A model generated the notes under the pieces. It was given only the letters and a program-made list of their open reading frames with translations. It ran no database searches and was not told the origin of the DNA. This document shows, piece by piece, positions 37,826-46,267 of a stretch of 64,000 nucleotides of DNA. Within the stretch, counting starts at the first letter, position 1, and each line of letters opens with the position of its first letter. The position numbers and the translations under genes were made by a program. Origin of the DNA: Corynebacterium sp. CNCTC7651 (GTDB lineage: Bacteria > Actinomycetota > Actinomycetes > Mycobacteriales > Mycobacteriaceae); contig NZ_CP071246.1 in assembly GCF_021496665.1 (NCBI RefSeq), positions 558,001 through 622,000 of the forward strand, in the 5' to 3' direction.

Positions 37826-37842
37826 ATACCCCCAGGGGGTAT
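37826..37842. promoter_or_regulatory. CsoR-type operator palindrome
   Basis: ATACCCCC (37826-37833) and GGGGGTAT (37835-37842) form a perfect 8-bp inverted repeat around one base. It lies 12 bp upstream of the copper ATPase start and 44 bp upstream of the divergent transporter start. G/C-tract palindromes flanked by AT are the known CsoR box type. Confidence 0.75.
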
Positions 37843-37886
37843 GACGCAATAGTGCCTGCCTCACGAAAGGGGTAGCGTCCCCGTTT

Positions 37887-38406
37887 ATGTCTCCCCAACG
37901 GATCCGGCGGGCCGTTCTCGTTGTGGCCCTGCTCAACTTGGCCTACTTCTTTGTCGAGTTCGCGGTGGCGGTGAACATCGGCTCCGCGTCGTGCGGTTGG
38001 CGGCGTCCTCGCGTTCCTTATCCTCATCCCCGCCATCGCGGCCTTCGCCATGGTGGTGCACAAGCTGCTCAACCCGGTTGCACCGTCGCCCGAGGGGTTG
38101 ACTGCCACGGCGGTTGGTGCGCTGGTGGTGAACCTCATCTGCGCCGTGATCCTGCTGCGGGTGCGCGACGCCGGCTCCTCCCTGACCACCGGCGCGTGGC
38201 TCGCCGCCCGCAACGATGCTTTGGCCAATATCCTCATCATCGTCGCCGGCCTGCTCACCTTTGTGTGGGCCACCGCGTGGTTCGACATCATCGCCGGCCT
38301 GATCATCGGCGCGGTGAACCTCTTCGCCTTCCAGGAGGTGTGGGAGGAGTCCCGCGAGGAACACGACTCCCTGGAGGAAGCCTTCGCCGAAATGGACTGC
38401 GACTAG
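37887..38406 (+). pseudogene. Cation-diffusion-facilitator-like transporter, internally deleted and out of frame
   Basis: The first ~35 residues (MSPQRIRRAVLVVALLNLAY, then FVEFAVAVNIGSAS) look like the N-terminus and first helix of a CDF transporter. The rest is in another frame, from RRAVGGVLAF near 37987 to EEAFAEMDCD at 38406, with further helices. A segment of about 25-30 residues that normally forms helix 2 and carries metal-binding Asp/His appears missing. As written it encodes a chimeric 189-residue product ending at 38456. It shares the copper operator region with the ATPase gene. Probably non-functional. Confidence 0.7.
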
Positions 38407-38422
38407 GGGCTAAGGACTATAG

Positions 38423-40092
38423 CTACGCCTCCGCGCTGCCCTCCGGCGTGGCGTGATCCTGGTCCACCACCACGTGCAATAGCGCTACGCGGCCTGCCTC
38501 GACCTGCTCGAAAGCGCGGTCGACGGCACCCCGGACCTCGTCGTCCACCTCAACCTTTTCGGCCCACGCGCCCATGGACTGCGCCCACAGCGTGAACTCC
38601 GGGTTGACCAGCTGCGTCCCCTCCACACGTCCAGGGTAGTGCTTCTCCTGGTTCGCCCGGATTGTGCCGTACTGCTGGTTATCCACCACAACCACCAGCA
38701 TCGGGGTCTCATACCGCACCGCGGTGATCAGCTCTTGGCCGTTCATCATCAACTCGCCGTCGCCAGTAAACGCCACCACGGTGCGCTCCGGATCCGCCAG
38801 TTTCGCCGCCATCGCGGACGCCACCGAATACCCCATCGCGCCCAGCCGCGTCGCCAGCATCGAAGGGTAGGCCCTGGTGGGGAAGAAGCGCTGCGGCCAG
38901 AAGCAGTGGTTCCCGGCACCGTAGGTGCACAGCGCTCGCGCATCCAGCTTTTCGACGATCGCTTCCATCACCCCGTACATATCCACCGCGCCCTCCGGCA
39001 AGTTCGGGAACCGCTCCCCGGCCGGCGGGATGGTGCTGAATGCCTCGTGGATCTCGCGAGCCTCTGCGAACCACTCGGCGGTGTCTGGCTTGCCGTCCAG
39101 GTTGACGCTGCCCAGCGCCTCCGCGAACGTCGCCGGGTCCGCCAACACGTGGTGGGTGATGGCGCCGCTGTTGGCAATCTGGTCCGGGTCCGCGCTAATC
39201 ACCACATTCACGCGGTCCAGCTCCTGGCGCAGCGAGAAGTTGTCGCTGGGCTTATCCCACAGCTTGGCGCCGACCTGGATCAGCACGTCCGCCTGCTCAA
39301 GCAGCGCCGCCGTGTCCTCGTTGCGGGCAGTGCCCAGCCAGCCCGCGTTCGCGGGGAGTCGAAGTGGATCTTGTCGCTGGATCGCATGTCGTTGAGCACG
39401 GGGATCTGGTGCTCTTCCGCGAAACGCTGCCACGCATCCGCCGCGTCTTGGGTCCAGCCCTGGCCGCCCTCAAAGATCAGGGGCCGCTTCGCGGTGCGCA
39501 ACGCAGCCCCGACGGCTTCGAGATCTGCTGGCGACACCGCGCCTGCCGCCCGCGTGTGCGGCTGCGCGATGGTGCCTGCAAACGGCTCCTCAATAATGTC
39601 CTCCGGAAGGCCCACCACCACCGGCCCGCGGCGGCCGGACATGGCGAGGTGGAACGCGGCGGCGACAATCCGGGAGGCGCGCTCCGGTGCGTCAATCACG
39701 TACACGCCTTTGGTGATGTCCCCGAACCATGCGTTCGCGTCGAACTCCTGGAAGGATTCGCGGTACCGGTCCTCGGTAGGCACCAGGCCGATGAACAGCA
39801 CCATCGGCGTCTCGTCCTGCCACGCTGTGTAAAGGCCGATTTTGGCGTTCGCCGCGCCGGGACCGCGGGTCACCATGCACACCCCAGCCTGGCCAGTGGC
39901 CTTGCCGTGGGCCTCCGCGGCGAAGGACGCGCCGCCTTCGTGGCGGCACACAATGGCCTTAACGGGAGAATCGTGCAGCCCATCCAACACGGCGAGGAAG
40001 CTCTCGCCGGGGACTAAGAAAGCGTGGTCCACGCCGTGGGTCTCCAGGGTTTTCACAATGGCTTCGCCGACATGCATCTGCTGTGAGGTCAT
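38423..40092 (-). pseudogene. Thiamine-diphosphate-dependent enzyme, acetolactate synthase-like, one frameshift
   Basis: Frame one (from 40092) holds the N-terminal ThDP domain (FLVPGESFLAVLDGL, TRGPGAANAKIGLYTAWQDE) up to IHFDS. Frame two holds the central domain (from PANAGWLGTARNED) and the C-terminal cofactor domain (VVAFTGDGELMMNGQEL, DNQQYGTI). Adding one C to the coding-strand CCCC (GGGG at 39353-39356) fuses them into one protein of 556 residues. The exact reaction (acetolactate synthase, pyruvate oxidase or other decarboxylase) cannot be fixed from sequence alone; no small regulatory subunit gene is adjacent. Confidence 0.8.
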
Positions 40093-40125
40093 GGCACCCA
40101 GGATGCAGATGAAACGGCAAGCTCG

Positions 40126-40746
40126 CTACACCCACACCCCGGATGCCCCGCGGCGCCACGTTCCCACCAGGTTGGTATCCACAATGCCGGTGGACTCCAT
40201 CAGCGCATACATGGTCACGGGTCCGACGAACGTAAAACCACGGGTTTTGAGGTCTTTCGCCAACGCGACAGACTCCGGGGACTGGCTGGGTACGTCCTCC
40301 ATGCTCGCAGGCACAGGGGTGGCGTCGGGCTGGTAGGACCAGATGAATTCCGCGAGGTCGGTACCTTCTTCGCGCAAGGCCAGGGTGGCTTTGGCGTTGA
40401 TCAGCGGGGCGGCGAGTTTTCTGCGGTTGCGTATCAAAGAATCGTCGTCAAGCAAGTGCTCAATGCCCTCCATGGCGGCGACCTTGTCCGGGTCGAAGCC
40501 GTGGAACGCGGTGCGCAGTGCGTCGCGTTTGGTCAGGATGAGGCGCCAGGACAGGCCGACCTGGAAGCCCTCGAGGCAGAGGCGCTCGAACATGCCGGCT
40601 TCGTCGCGTACGGGCATGCCCCATTCGGTGTCGTAATAGTCGCGCAATAGCGGGTCGGTGGCGGCCCAGGGCGGCCGCGCGAGGCCGTCCGGTCCGGTGA
40701 TGGGGTACTGGGATGAACGTTGGGATGAGGGTTGCGGTGTAGTCAT
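40126..40746 (-). CDS. DNA-3-methyladenine glycosylase I family protein
   Basis: A 206-residue Tag-family protein: PPWAATDPLLRDYYDTEWGM and FERLCLEGFQVGLSWRLILT carry the family core, with FTFVGPVTMYALMES as the helix-hairpin-helix-like part. It should remove 3-methyladenine from DNA. The four zinc-snap ligands of classical Tag (Cys, His, His, Cys) are not visible: the expected positions read P, Y, N and W. MTTPQPSS at 40746 is chosen as start over 40800. Divergent from the DoxX gene. Confidence 0.85.
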   Translation of the reverse strand: MTTPQPSSQRSSQYPITGPDGLARPPWAATDPLLRDYYDTEWGMPVRDEAGMFERLCLEGFQVGLSWRLILTKRDALRTAFHGFDPDKVAAMEGIEHLLDDDSLIRNRRKLAAPLINAKATLALREEGTDLAEFIWSYQPDATPVPASMEDVPSQSPESVALAKDLKTRGFTFVGPVTMYALMESTGIVDTNLVGTWRRGASGVWV

Positions 40747-40798
40747 AAGTATTGGACTCCGCTCGAGGCGGTTTGGTTCCATGAGTAGTCTTAGTCGC

Positions 40799-41206
40799 AT
40801 GAATAGGCCCGCCGTGCGCGACTTCGCACTCCTGCTGTTGCGCGTTGTGCTCGGTGTGGTGTTTGTGGCGCGAGGCTACCAGCACTGGTTTGGGGTGGGC
40901 ATGCGCGCCTCCGGCCAAGAGCTTGCCGCGGCCGGCGTGCCCCAGCCGCAGCTGAGTGCGTACCTCGCCGGCACGGTGGAGCTTTTGGCGGGCACCTTCT
41001 TAATCATCGGGCTGCTGACCACTATCGCAGCCTCCCTGCTTCTGCTGCTCACACTTGCGGCGGGGTATTTCGTGCACATTGAGCACGGCTTCTTCGCGGA
41101 AAACGGGGGAGTGGAGTACCCGCTGGTGCTGGCGGCCGCGCTGTTCATGATCGTGGTGTTTGGCACCGGCCGCGCGAGCTTGGACGGAGTGCTCACGCGT
41201 GATTGA
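40799..41206 (+). CDS. DoxX family membrane protein
   Basis: A 135-residue, four-helix membrane protein with the DoxX pattern (LLLRVVLGVVFVARGYQHWF, then AAAGVPQPQLSAYLAGTVEL). DoxX-like proteins in actinobacteria are tied to redox or thiol stress at the membrane. ATG 40799 lies 8 nt after TAGTCT (leaderless style); ATG 40781 would add six residues. The next gene overlaps its stop by 8 bp. Confidence 0.85.
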   Translation: MNRPAVRDFALLLLRVVLGVVFVARGYQHWFGVGMRASGQELAAAGVPQPQLSAYLAGTVELLAGTFLIIGLLTTIAASLLLLLTLAAGYFVHIEHGFFAENGGVEYPLVLAAALFMIVVFGTGRASLDGVLTRD

Positions 41207-41840
41207 GCACGAGCAGATCCAGGCCGCACTCTCCGCGCGGCTTGACGGGGAGCAGGGCTTGCTTGACGATGCCGTGGTGGACGCCCACGTCGCCGAGTGC
41301 GACGAATGCCGCCGTTTCTGGGAGCGCTCCGTGGCGCTGTCGCAGCAGCTTAAACGCGCGGAAGGCGGCGGCGAACTGGTGCCGCCGGACCTGTCCGAGG
41401 TGATCCTGGCGGGCGTGAGCGACCCGTGGCGCAAGATGGCGCAGCGCCGGATGGTGACGTTGGCGGTGGGCCAAGTGGCCCTTGTAGCCATGGCTGTGGT
41501 GTGGGCCGTATGGGCGGTGCGGCTCTTGGTCGGCCCTGCGGCGGCGGAGCCGGCCGCAACATCGTTCGCTGCTGTGCGCTTCGGCGTGGCATTGGCCCTT
41601 GGGCTGTGCGCGTGGCGGCCCCGCCAGATTCCGGGCGTGCTGCTGGTGGTGGGCACGATGTTCACCTTCACGGCGGGTTTTGCGCTGCGGGACGCTGTCT
41701 TGAGCGCGGGTGAGTACCCCATGGGGCTGGTGATTGTCCCGCTGCTCACACTGGTGGCCCTTGTGTGGACCTGGGTTGCGGACCGCGGCATAGAGGTCCG
41801 CCGAGCGTGGTCGCTGTTGAGCGCCGACCCGGCGAGCTAG
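41199..41840 (+). CDS. zf-HC2 domain membrane protein (anti-sigma-like)
   Basis: A 213-residue protein. The N-terminal ~45 residues form a zf-HC2 motif (AHVAECDECRRFWE, His-x3-Cys-x2-Cys), followed by four to five hydrophobic segments. zf-HC2 domains are typical of zinc anti-sigma factors, but no ECF sigma gene is adjacent, so a regulatory role is inferred. GTG 41199 overlaps doxX, implying coupled translation. It converges with pmt with no gap. Confidence 0.75.
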   Translation: MIEHEQIQAALSARLDGEQGLLDDAVVDAHVAECDECRRFWERSVALSQQLKRAEGGGELVPPDLSEVILAGVSDPWRKMAQRRMVTLAVGQVALVAMAVVWAVWAVRLLVGPAAAEPAATSFAAVRFGVALALGLCAWRPRQIPGVLLVVGTMFTFTAGFALRDAVLSAGEYPMGLVIVPLLTLVALVWTWVADRGIEVRRAWSLLSADPAS

Positions 41841-43442
41841 CTAGCGCCAGCTGGGCAGCCACATGATGGACTGGTAGTAACTCTCCGGCACCATCAGCCC
41901 GTACAGGATCGGGCCCCAGTAAATGAAGGAAGCCGCAACTATGGCCAGGTAGCCGAGCGCCGCGAGCTGTCCGGAGGTGACCTGCTCGCCCGCGAGCTTT
42001 TGTACCAACGGCCACGTCACGGGCTTGCCCTTCTGGGCGATGTTGCCAAGGGCTAACGCAATCAGGACAGCGGTGAACGGCACCAGGGCGGTGGCGTAGA
42101 AGAAGTACATCTGGCGATCAAACGCGATCAGCCAGGGCAGGAAGCCAGCCATCCAGGCGATGAACGGGACAATCACACGGGCATCCCGCCGCGTGACCCA
42201 CACCCAGAGCGCCCAGAGCAGCACCGGCACGGTCAGCCACCAGATAGCCGGGGTGCCAAAGAGGTAGATCATCTCCCGGCAGGTGCCGCCGTTGCCGCAC
42301 GAAATGTCGGTGGCGGAGTAGTAGAGGATCGGGCGGGCGCCGACCAACCAGGCCCACGGCTTGGAATCCCACGGGTGGGAATGGCCGGAAGAGCTGGTGA
42401 GGGAGCCGTGGAACTCCAGGACGGAGAAGTGGTAGTACAGCCAGCCGGCAACCGGCTCCGGCAGGTTGGTCAGCCACGGCCAGTCAGACCCGGCGATAGT
42501 GCCGTCCGACAGCGAGTGCCTGTACACCGAGGTCTCGGAGGCGAACCAGGCGCGCCAGGACCAGATGTAGAGCAGCGCCGGCACGAGCACGATGGAAGCC
42601 AGCGCCGGCGGGACGTCCCGTAGCAGCGCGCCAGCCAGCGGCTTCTGCACGCCGTAGCGCTTGCGCAGCCACAAGTCCCAGAAGGAGCCGAGGAGGCCGA
42701 AGAACGCGATGTAATACAGGCCGGACCACTTCACGCTCATGGCAAGACCCAGCAGCACGCCGGTGGCAAAGCGCCACCAGCGGAAACCCATGCGCGGGCC
42801 GAGGGGACCTGCGGCGGCCACGTCGCCGTTCAGCCACGCCTCATGCCAGCGGTGGTGGATTTGGCGCATATCGCCGGCCAGGGTCCACGCCGCGATTACG
42901 ATGAACAGCACCTGGAAAATGTCGAGCATGCCGAACTTGGCGGCGACGAGCAGGACGCCGTCGAAAAGCGCAATCGTGCCAGCGAAGATGCCGATGGTGG
43001 TGGACTGGCTCACGCGCCGGGCCAGGAGGAACACAAAGACCACGACGGCCGCGCCGAACAGCGCCGTCATAATGCGCCAGCCCAGCGGGGTGTAGCCGAA
43101 GATGGTCTCGCCCGCCGCAAGCAGCTGCTTACCCAACGGCGGGTGCACCACAAGGCCGTAGCCCGGGTTGGATTCGATGCCGCCCAAGATCGGGTTGAAG
43201 GAGGAGCGCACCATGTCCCAGCCCTGCGGCACATAGTGCTTCTCATCGAACACCGGGGTGCCGGAGCTGGTGGGCTGCGTCAGGCCCAAGAAGCGGGTAA
43301 ACAGCGCCAGCGCGCCGATGACGGCTGCGGCGGTGGTGTCGCGCCGCGTCCACGGCACGGTCACGGGCGCGCCGGGAGCTGGACGCTTCGGGCGCCGTGC
43401 AGGGGCGGTGGGCTGGGCGGACGCGGGGGCGACGGTACTCAC
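41841..43442 (-). CDS. pmt: Protein O-mannosyltransferase
   Basis: A 533-residue GT39-type membrane glycosyltransferase: TPVFDEKHYVPQGWDMVRSS contains the catalytic Asp-Glu, and HPPLGKQLLAAGE is a second family motif. More than ten helices follow. It transfers mannose from polyprenyl-phosphate-mannose to secreted proteins outside the membrane. GTG 43442 gives the family-like N-terminus; the frame is open to 44357, but that extension lies opposite rsmI. pmt, rsmI and betP adjoin as in C. glutamicum. Confidence 0.95.
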   Translation of the reverse strand: MSTVAPASAQPTAPARRPKRPAPGAPVTVPWTRRDTTAAAVIGALALFTRFLGLTQPTSSGTPVFDEKHYVPQGWDMVRSSFNPILGGIESNPGYGLVVHPPLGKQLLAAGETIFGYTPLGWRIMTALFGAAVVVFVFLLARRVSQSTTIGIFAGTIALFDGVLLVAAKFGMLDIFQVLFIVIAAWTLAGDMRQIHHRWHEAWLNGDVAAAGPLGPRMGFRWWRFATGVLLGLAMSVKWSGLYYIAFFGLLGSFWDLWLRKRYGVQKPLAGALLRDVPPALASIVLVPALLYIWSWRAWFASETSVYRHSLSDGTIAGSDWPWLTNLPEPVAGWLYYHFSVLEFHGSLTSSSGHSHPWDSKPWAWLVGARPILYYSATDISCGNGGTCREMIYLFGTPAIWWLTVPVLLWALWVWVTRRDARVIVPFIAWMAGFLPWLIAFDRQMYFFYATALVPFTAVLIALALGNIAQKGKPVTWPLVQKLAGEQVTSGQLAALGYLAIVAASFIYWGPILYGLMVPESYYQSIMWLPSWR

Positions 43443-43482
43443 GCAGATGAATAGTAGCTGCCCCCGCGTACACTTTCGGCCT

Positions 43483-44352
43483 ATGGCCTCCCCAGCACAC
43501 GATGCCGATGCGACCACCGCGCTGCCCACCACCGGCGTGGTGTTGGCGGCTACGCCACTGGGCAACATCGGGGACGCGTCGGACCGTCTCCGCGCCGCGC
43601 TGGAGCACGCGGACGTGATTGCTGCGGAGGACACCCGACGTGCGCGCGCCCTCGCCGCCGCGTTGGGCGTGGAGCCCAAGGGCAGGGTGGTCTCCAACTT
43701 CGACCACAACGAAGAGCAGCGGCGCGAGGAGCTGCTGCGGGAAGCGCGTAACGGGATAGTGCTGGTGGTGACGGATGCCGGCATGCCCATCGTCTCCGAC
43801 CCGGGGCTGGCGCTGGTAGCCGCCGCGCACGACGCGGGCGTGCCGGTCACGTGCATCCCCGGCCCATCCGCGGTGACCACTGCGCTTGCGCTCTCCGGGT
43901 TGAACGTGGGGCACTTTATTTTCGACGGTTTCGCCCCGCGCAAAGCCGGTGCCCGCGAGGCGTGGCTGGAGTCACTCAAAGGAGAGCGGCGGGCGGTGTG
44001 CTTCTTTGAGTCGCCCCACCGCATCGAGGCGACATTGTTAGACGCGGCGCGGGTGCTCGGCGACGGCCGCCGCGCCGCGGTGTGCCGTGAGCTGACCAAG
44101 ACGTATGAAGAGGTCAAGCGCGCCCCGCTGGGCGAGTTAGCCGAGTGGGCAGCTGGTGGGGTACGCGGGGAAATCACCGTGGTCATCGAAGGTGGGGAAG
44201 CGGAAGCGGCGGATCCGGAAGACTTGGTCGCGGAGGTGCTGCGCCGCGTCGACGCGGGCCAGCGGATGAAGGATGCCGCCAAGGAAGTGGCGAAGGAACA
44301 CGGCGTGAAGGGCGGGGAATTGTACGACGCGGTGCTGGCGCAGCGCGGGTAG
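43483..44352 (+). CDS. rsmI: 16S rRNA (cytidine(1402)-2'-O)-methyltransferase
   Basis: A 289-residue SAM-dependent tetrapyrrole-methylase-fold protein: GVVLAATPLGNIGDASDRL, AAEDTRRARAL, VTDAGMPIVSDPG and CIPGPSAVTTALALSG are RsmI signatures. It 2'-O-methylates C1402 in the ribosomal decoding centre. ATG 43483 starts 40 bp from the divergent pmt start. Confidence 0.95.
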   Translation: MASPAHDADATTALPTTGVVLAATPLGNIGDASDRLRAALEHADVIAAEDTRRARALAAALGVEPKGRVVSNFDHNEEQRREELLREARNGIVLVVTDAGMPIVSDPGLALVAAAHDAGVPVTCIPGPSAVTTALALSGLNVGHFIFDGFAPRKAGAREAWLESLKGERRAVCFFESPHRIEATLLDAARVLGDGRRAAVCRELTKTYEEVKRAPLGELAEWAAGGVRGEITVVIEGGEAEAADPEDLVAEVLRRVDAGQRMKDAAKEVAKEHGVKGGELYDAVLAQRG

Positions 44353-44439
44353 CACACTTTTCCTCGATTCGTGGGGGCGTATCAAGTCAGGTACCCTGCG
44401 GGGGTCATTGATCATCCCTATATGTTTCGAGGAAACTTC

Positions 44440-46224
44440 ATGTCCCAACGTGATGCAACCGAAAAACCGATAGCGTCTGACCAGCCGGTAACCCCGGACC
44501 AATCCGCAACTGGAGAGCTTGCCTCGCTCATCGCCGCCGACCAGCGCGGCGACCTTGCTGAAGCCACGTTGCCTGAAGACAACGTGGAAATGCAGTCGGA
44601 GGCGGACAACGCGCCGATTGACCTCGCCATCGTCCTTCCACTTGTCGCCGTGGTCATCGCAGTGGTCGGGTGGGCCCTTGCCTCCCCATCCGGCTTCACC
44701 GACTTCGCCAGCGACGCCTTCACCTGGGTGATGGAAAACGTCGGCTGGGCCTTCATCTTCTTCGGCACCGCGTTCGTGATCTTCGTGCTGGTGGTCGCGT
44801 TCTCCAAGTTCGGAACCATCCGCCTCGGCGCGAACGATGAGCAGCCGGAATTCCGCACCTCCTCATGGATCGCCATGATGTTCGCCGCCGGCATGGGCAT
44901 CGGCCTGATGTTCTTCGGCGCATCCGAGCCGCTGGCCTTCTACACCGACGGCGTGCCCGGCCACGAGCCCAACGAGGTGGGCACCGCCATGGCGCAGACC
45001 ATGTTCCACTGGACACTGCACCCGTGGGCGCTCTACGCCATCGTCGGCCTCGCAATCGCGTACTCCACCTTCCGCCTCGGCCGCAAGCAGCTGCTTTCCT
45101 CCGCGTTCGTCCCGCTTATCGGGCAAGAGCGTGCCGACGGCTGGTTGGGCAAGCTCATCGACGGCTTCGCCATCTTTGCCACGATCTTCGGCACCGCCTG
45201 CTCCCTGGGCCTCGGTGCCATCCAGATCTCCTCGGGTCTGGAGGCCAGCGGGTTTGTGGATAACCCCTCGGACAAGCTGATCATCGGCATCGTCACCGTG
45301 CTCACCCTCGCGTTCCTGCTCTCGGCCATGTCCGGCGTGGGCAAGGGCATCCAGTGGCTATCCAACTTCAACATGGTGGTCGCAGCCCTGCTGGCGATAT
45401 TCGTCTTCGTGCTCGGCCCCACCGTGTCCATCCTCAACCTGCTGCCCACCTCCATCGGTATGTACCTGCAGCAGTTCTTCGAGATGGCGGGCCGCACCGC
45501 CGAGTCAGCCGACGGCGAGGCCGGCGGCTTCCTCTCCGGCTGGACCATCTTCTACTGGGCGTGGTGGGCATCCTGGTCCCCGTTCGTGGGCACCTTCCTC
45601 GCCCGCATCTCCCGCGGCCGCACCATCCGTGAGTTCTGCCTCGGAGTGCTGCTTGTCCCGTCCGGCCTGTCCACCGTGTGGTTCGCAATCTTCGGCGGCA
45701 CCGCCATCAAGCTGGAGCAGGAGGGCAGCTCCATCGCCGGCGCAAGCAATGAGGAGCAGCTGTTCAACCTGCTGCACACCATGCCGGGCGGCTACTTCAT
45801 GGGTATCTTCGCCGTGATCCTCCTGGGCACGTTTTTCATCACCTCAGCAGACTCCGCGTCCACCGTGATGGCTTCTATGTCCCAGAACGGCCAGACCAGC
45901 GCGAAGCCGTGGCTCGCTGCCATCTGGGGCATCGCCACCGCCGCCGTCGGCCTGACCATGCTGCTCATGGGTGGCGCTGACAGCCTGAACGCGCTGCAGA
46001 ACGTGACCATCGTGGCAGCGTCGCCGTTCCTGATCATCCTGGTCGCGCTGATGTTCGCGATTGTCAGGGACGTGTCCAACGACTCGCTGTACCTGGCGCA
46101 GAAGGAGCAGGAGCGCTTCGCGCGCCAGCTGGCCATCGAACGCCGCGCGCACCGCGACCAGCTTGAGTTCGATGCACGCCGCAAGCAGATGGCGCGGATG
46201 CTGAAGCCGCGGGGCCGGTCTTAG
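44440..46224 (+). CDS. betP: Glycine betaine transporter, BCCT family (BetP)
   Basis: A 594-residue, 12-helix sodium-coupled transporter. An acidic N-terminal extension precedes the sodium/substrate motif [19 protein letters not shown] and the BCCT signature [17 protein letters not shown] ~45-residue basic, helical C-terminal tail ([15 protein letters not shown]) is of the kind that senses K+ and membrane state in BetP. The length and the pmt-rsmI-betP order match C. glutamicum. ATG 44440 is chosen over 44422 because CGAGGA lies 7 nt upstream. Confidence 0.85.
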   Translation: MSQRDATEKPIASDQPVTPDQSATGELASLIAADQRGDLAEATLPEDNVEMQSEADNAPIDLAIVLPLVAVVIAVVGWALASPSGFTDFASDAFTWVMENVGWAFIFFGTAFVIFVLVVAFSKFGTIRLGANDEQPEFRTSSWIAMMFAAGMGIGLMFFGASEPLAFYTDGVPGHEPNEVGTAMAQTMFHWTLHPWALYAIVGLAIAYSTFRLGRKQLLSSAFVPLIGQERADGWLGKLIDGFAIFATIFGTACSLGLGAIQISSGLEASGFVDNPSDKLIIGIVTVLTLAFLLSAMSGVGKGIQWLSNFNMVVAALLAIFVFVLGPTVSILNLLPTSIGMYLQQFFEMAGRTAESADGEAGGFLSGWTIFYWAWWASWSPFVGTFLARISRGRTIREFCLGVLLVPSGLSTVWFAIFGGTAIKLEQEGSSIAGASNEEQLFNLLHTMPGGYFMGIFAVILLGTFFITSADSASTVMASMSQNGQTSAKPWLAAIWGIATAAVGLTMLLMGGADSLNALQNVTIVAASPFLIILVALMFAIVRDVSNDSLYLAQKEQERFARQLAIERRAHRDQLEFDARRKQMARMLKPRGRS

Positions 46225-46255
46225 GCGTCGATAAGCGCCAGAGCCCCGATAACTT

Positions 46256-46261
46256 ATGCTG
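46256..46261 (-). other. No separate feature; betP-metG gap
   Basis: The 43-bp gap between betP and metG contains TATGCT at 46255-46260, 7 nt before the metG ATG on the plus strand. This may be the -10 of a leaderless metG promoter. Nothing is supported on the minus strand. Confidence 0.2.
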
Positions 46262-46267
46262 GATGCC

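Noticed and set aside
37590..37844. Plus-strand ORF with WSPCP repeats
   Set aside because: It is the reverse reading of the His-rich tandem repeat of the copper ATPase.
43443..44357. N-terminal extension of pmt up to 44357
   Set aside because: Frame is open by chance opposite rsmI; GTG 43442 gives the normal Pmt length and N-terminus.
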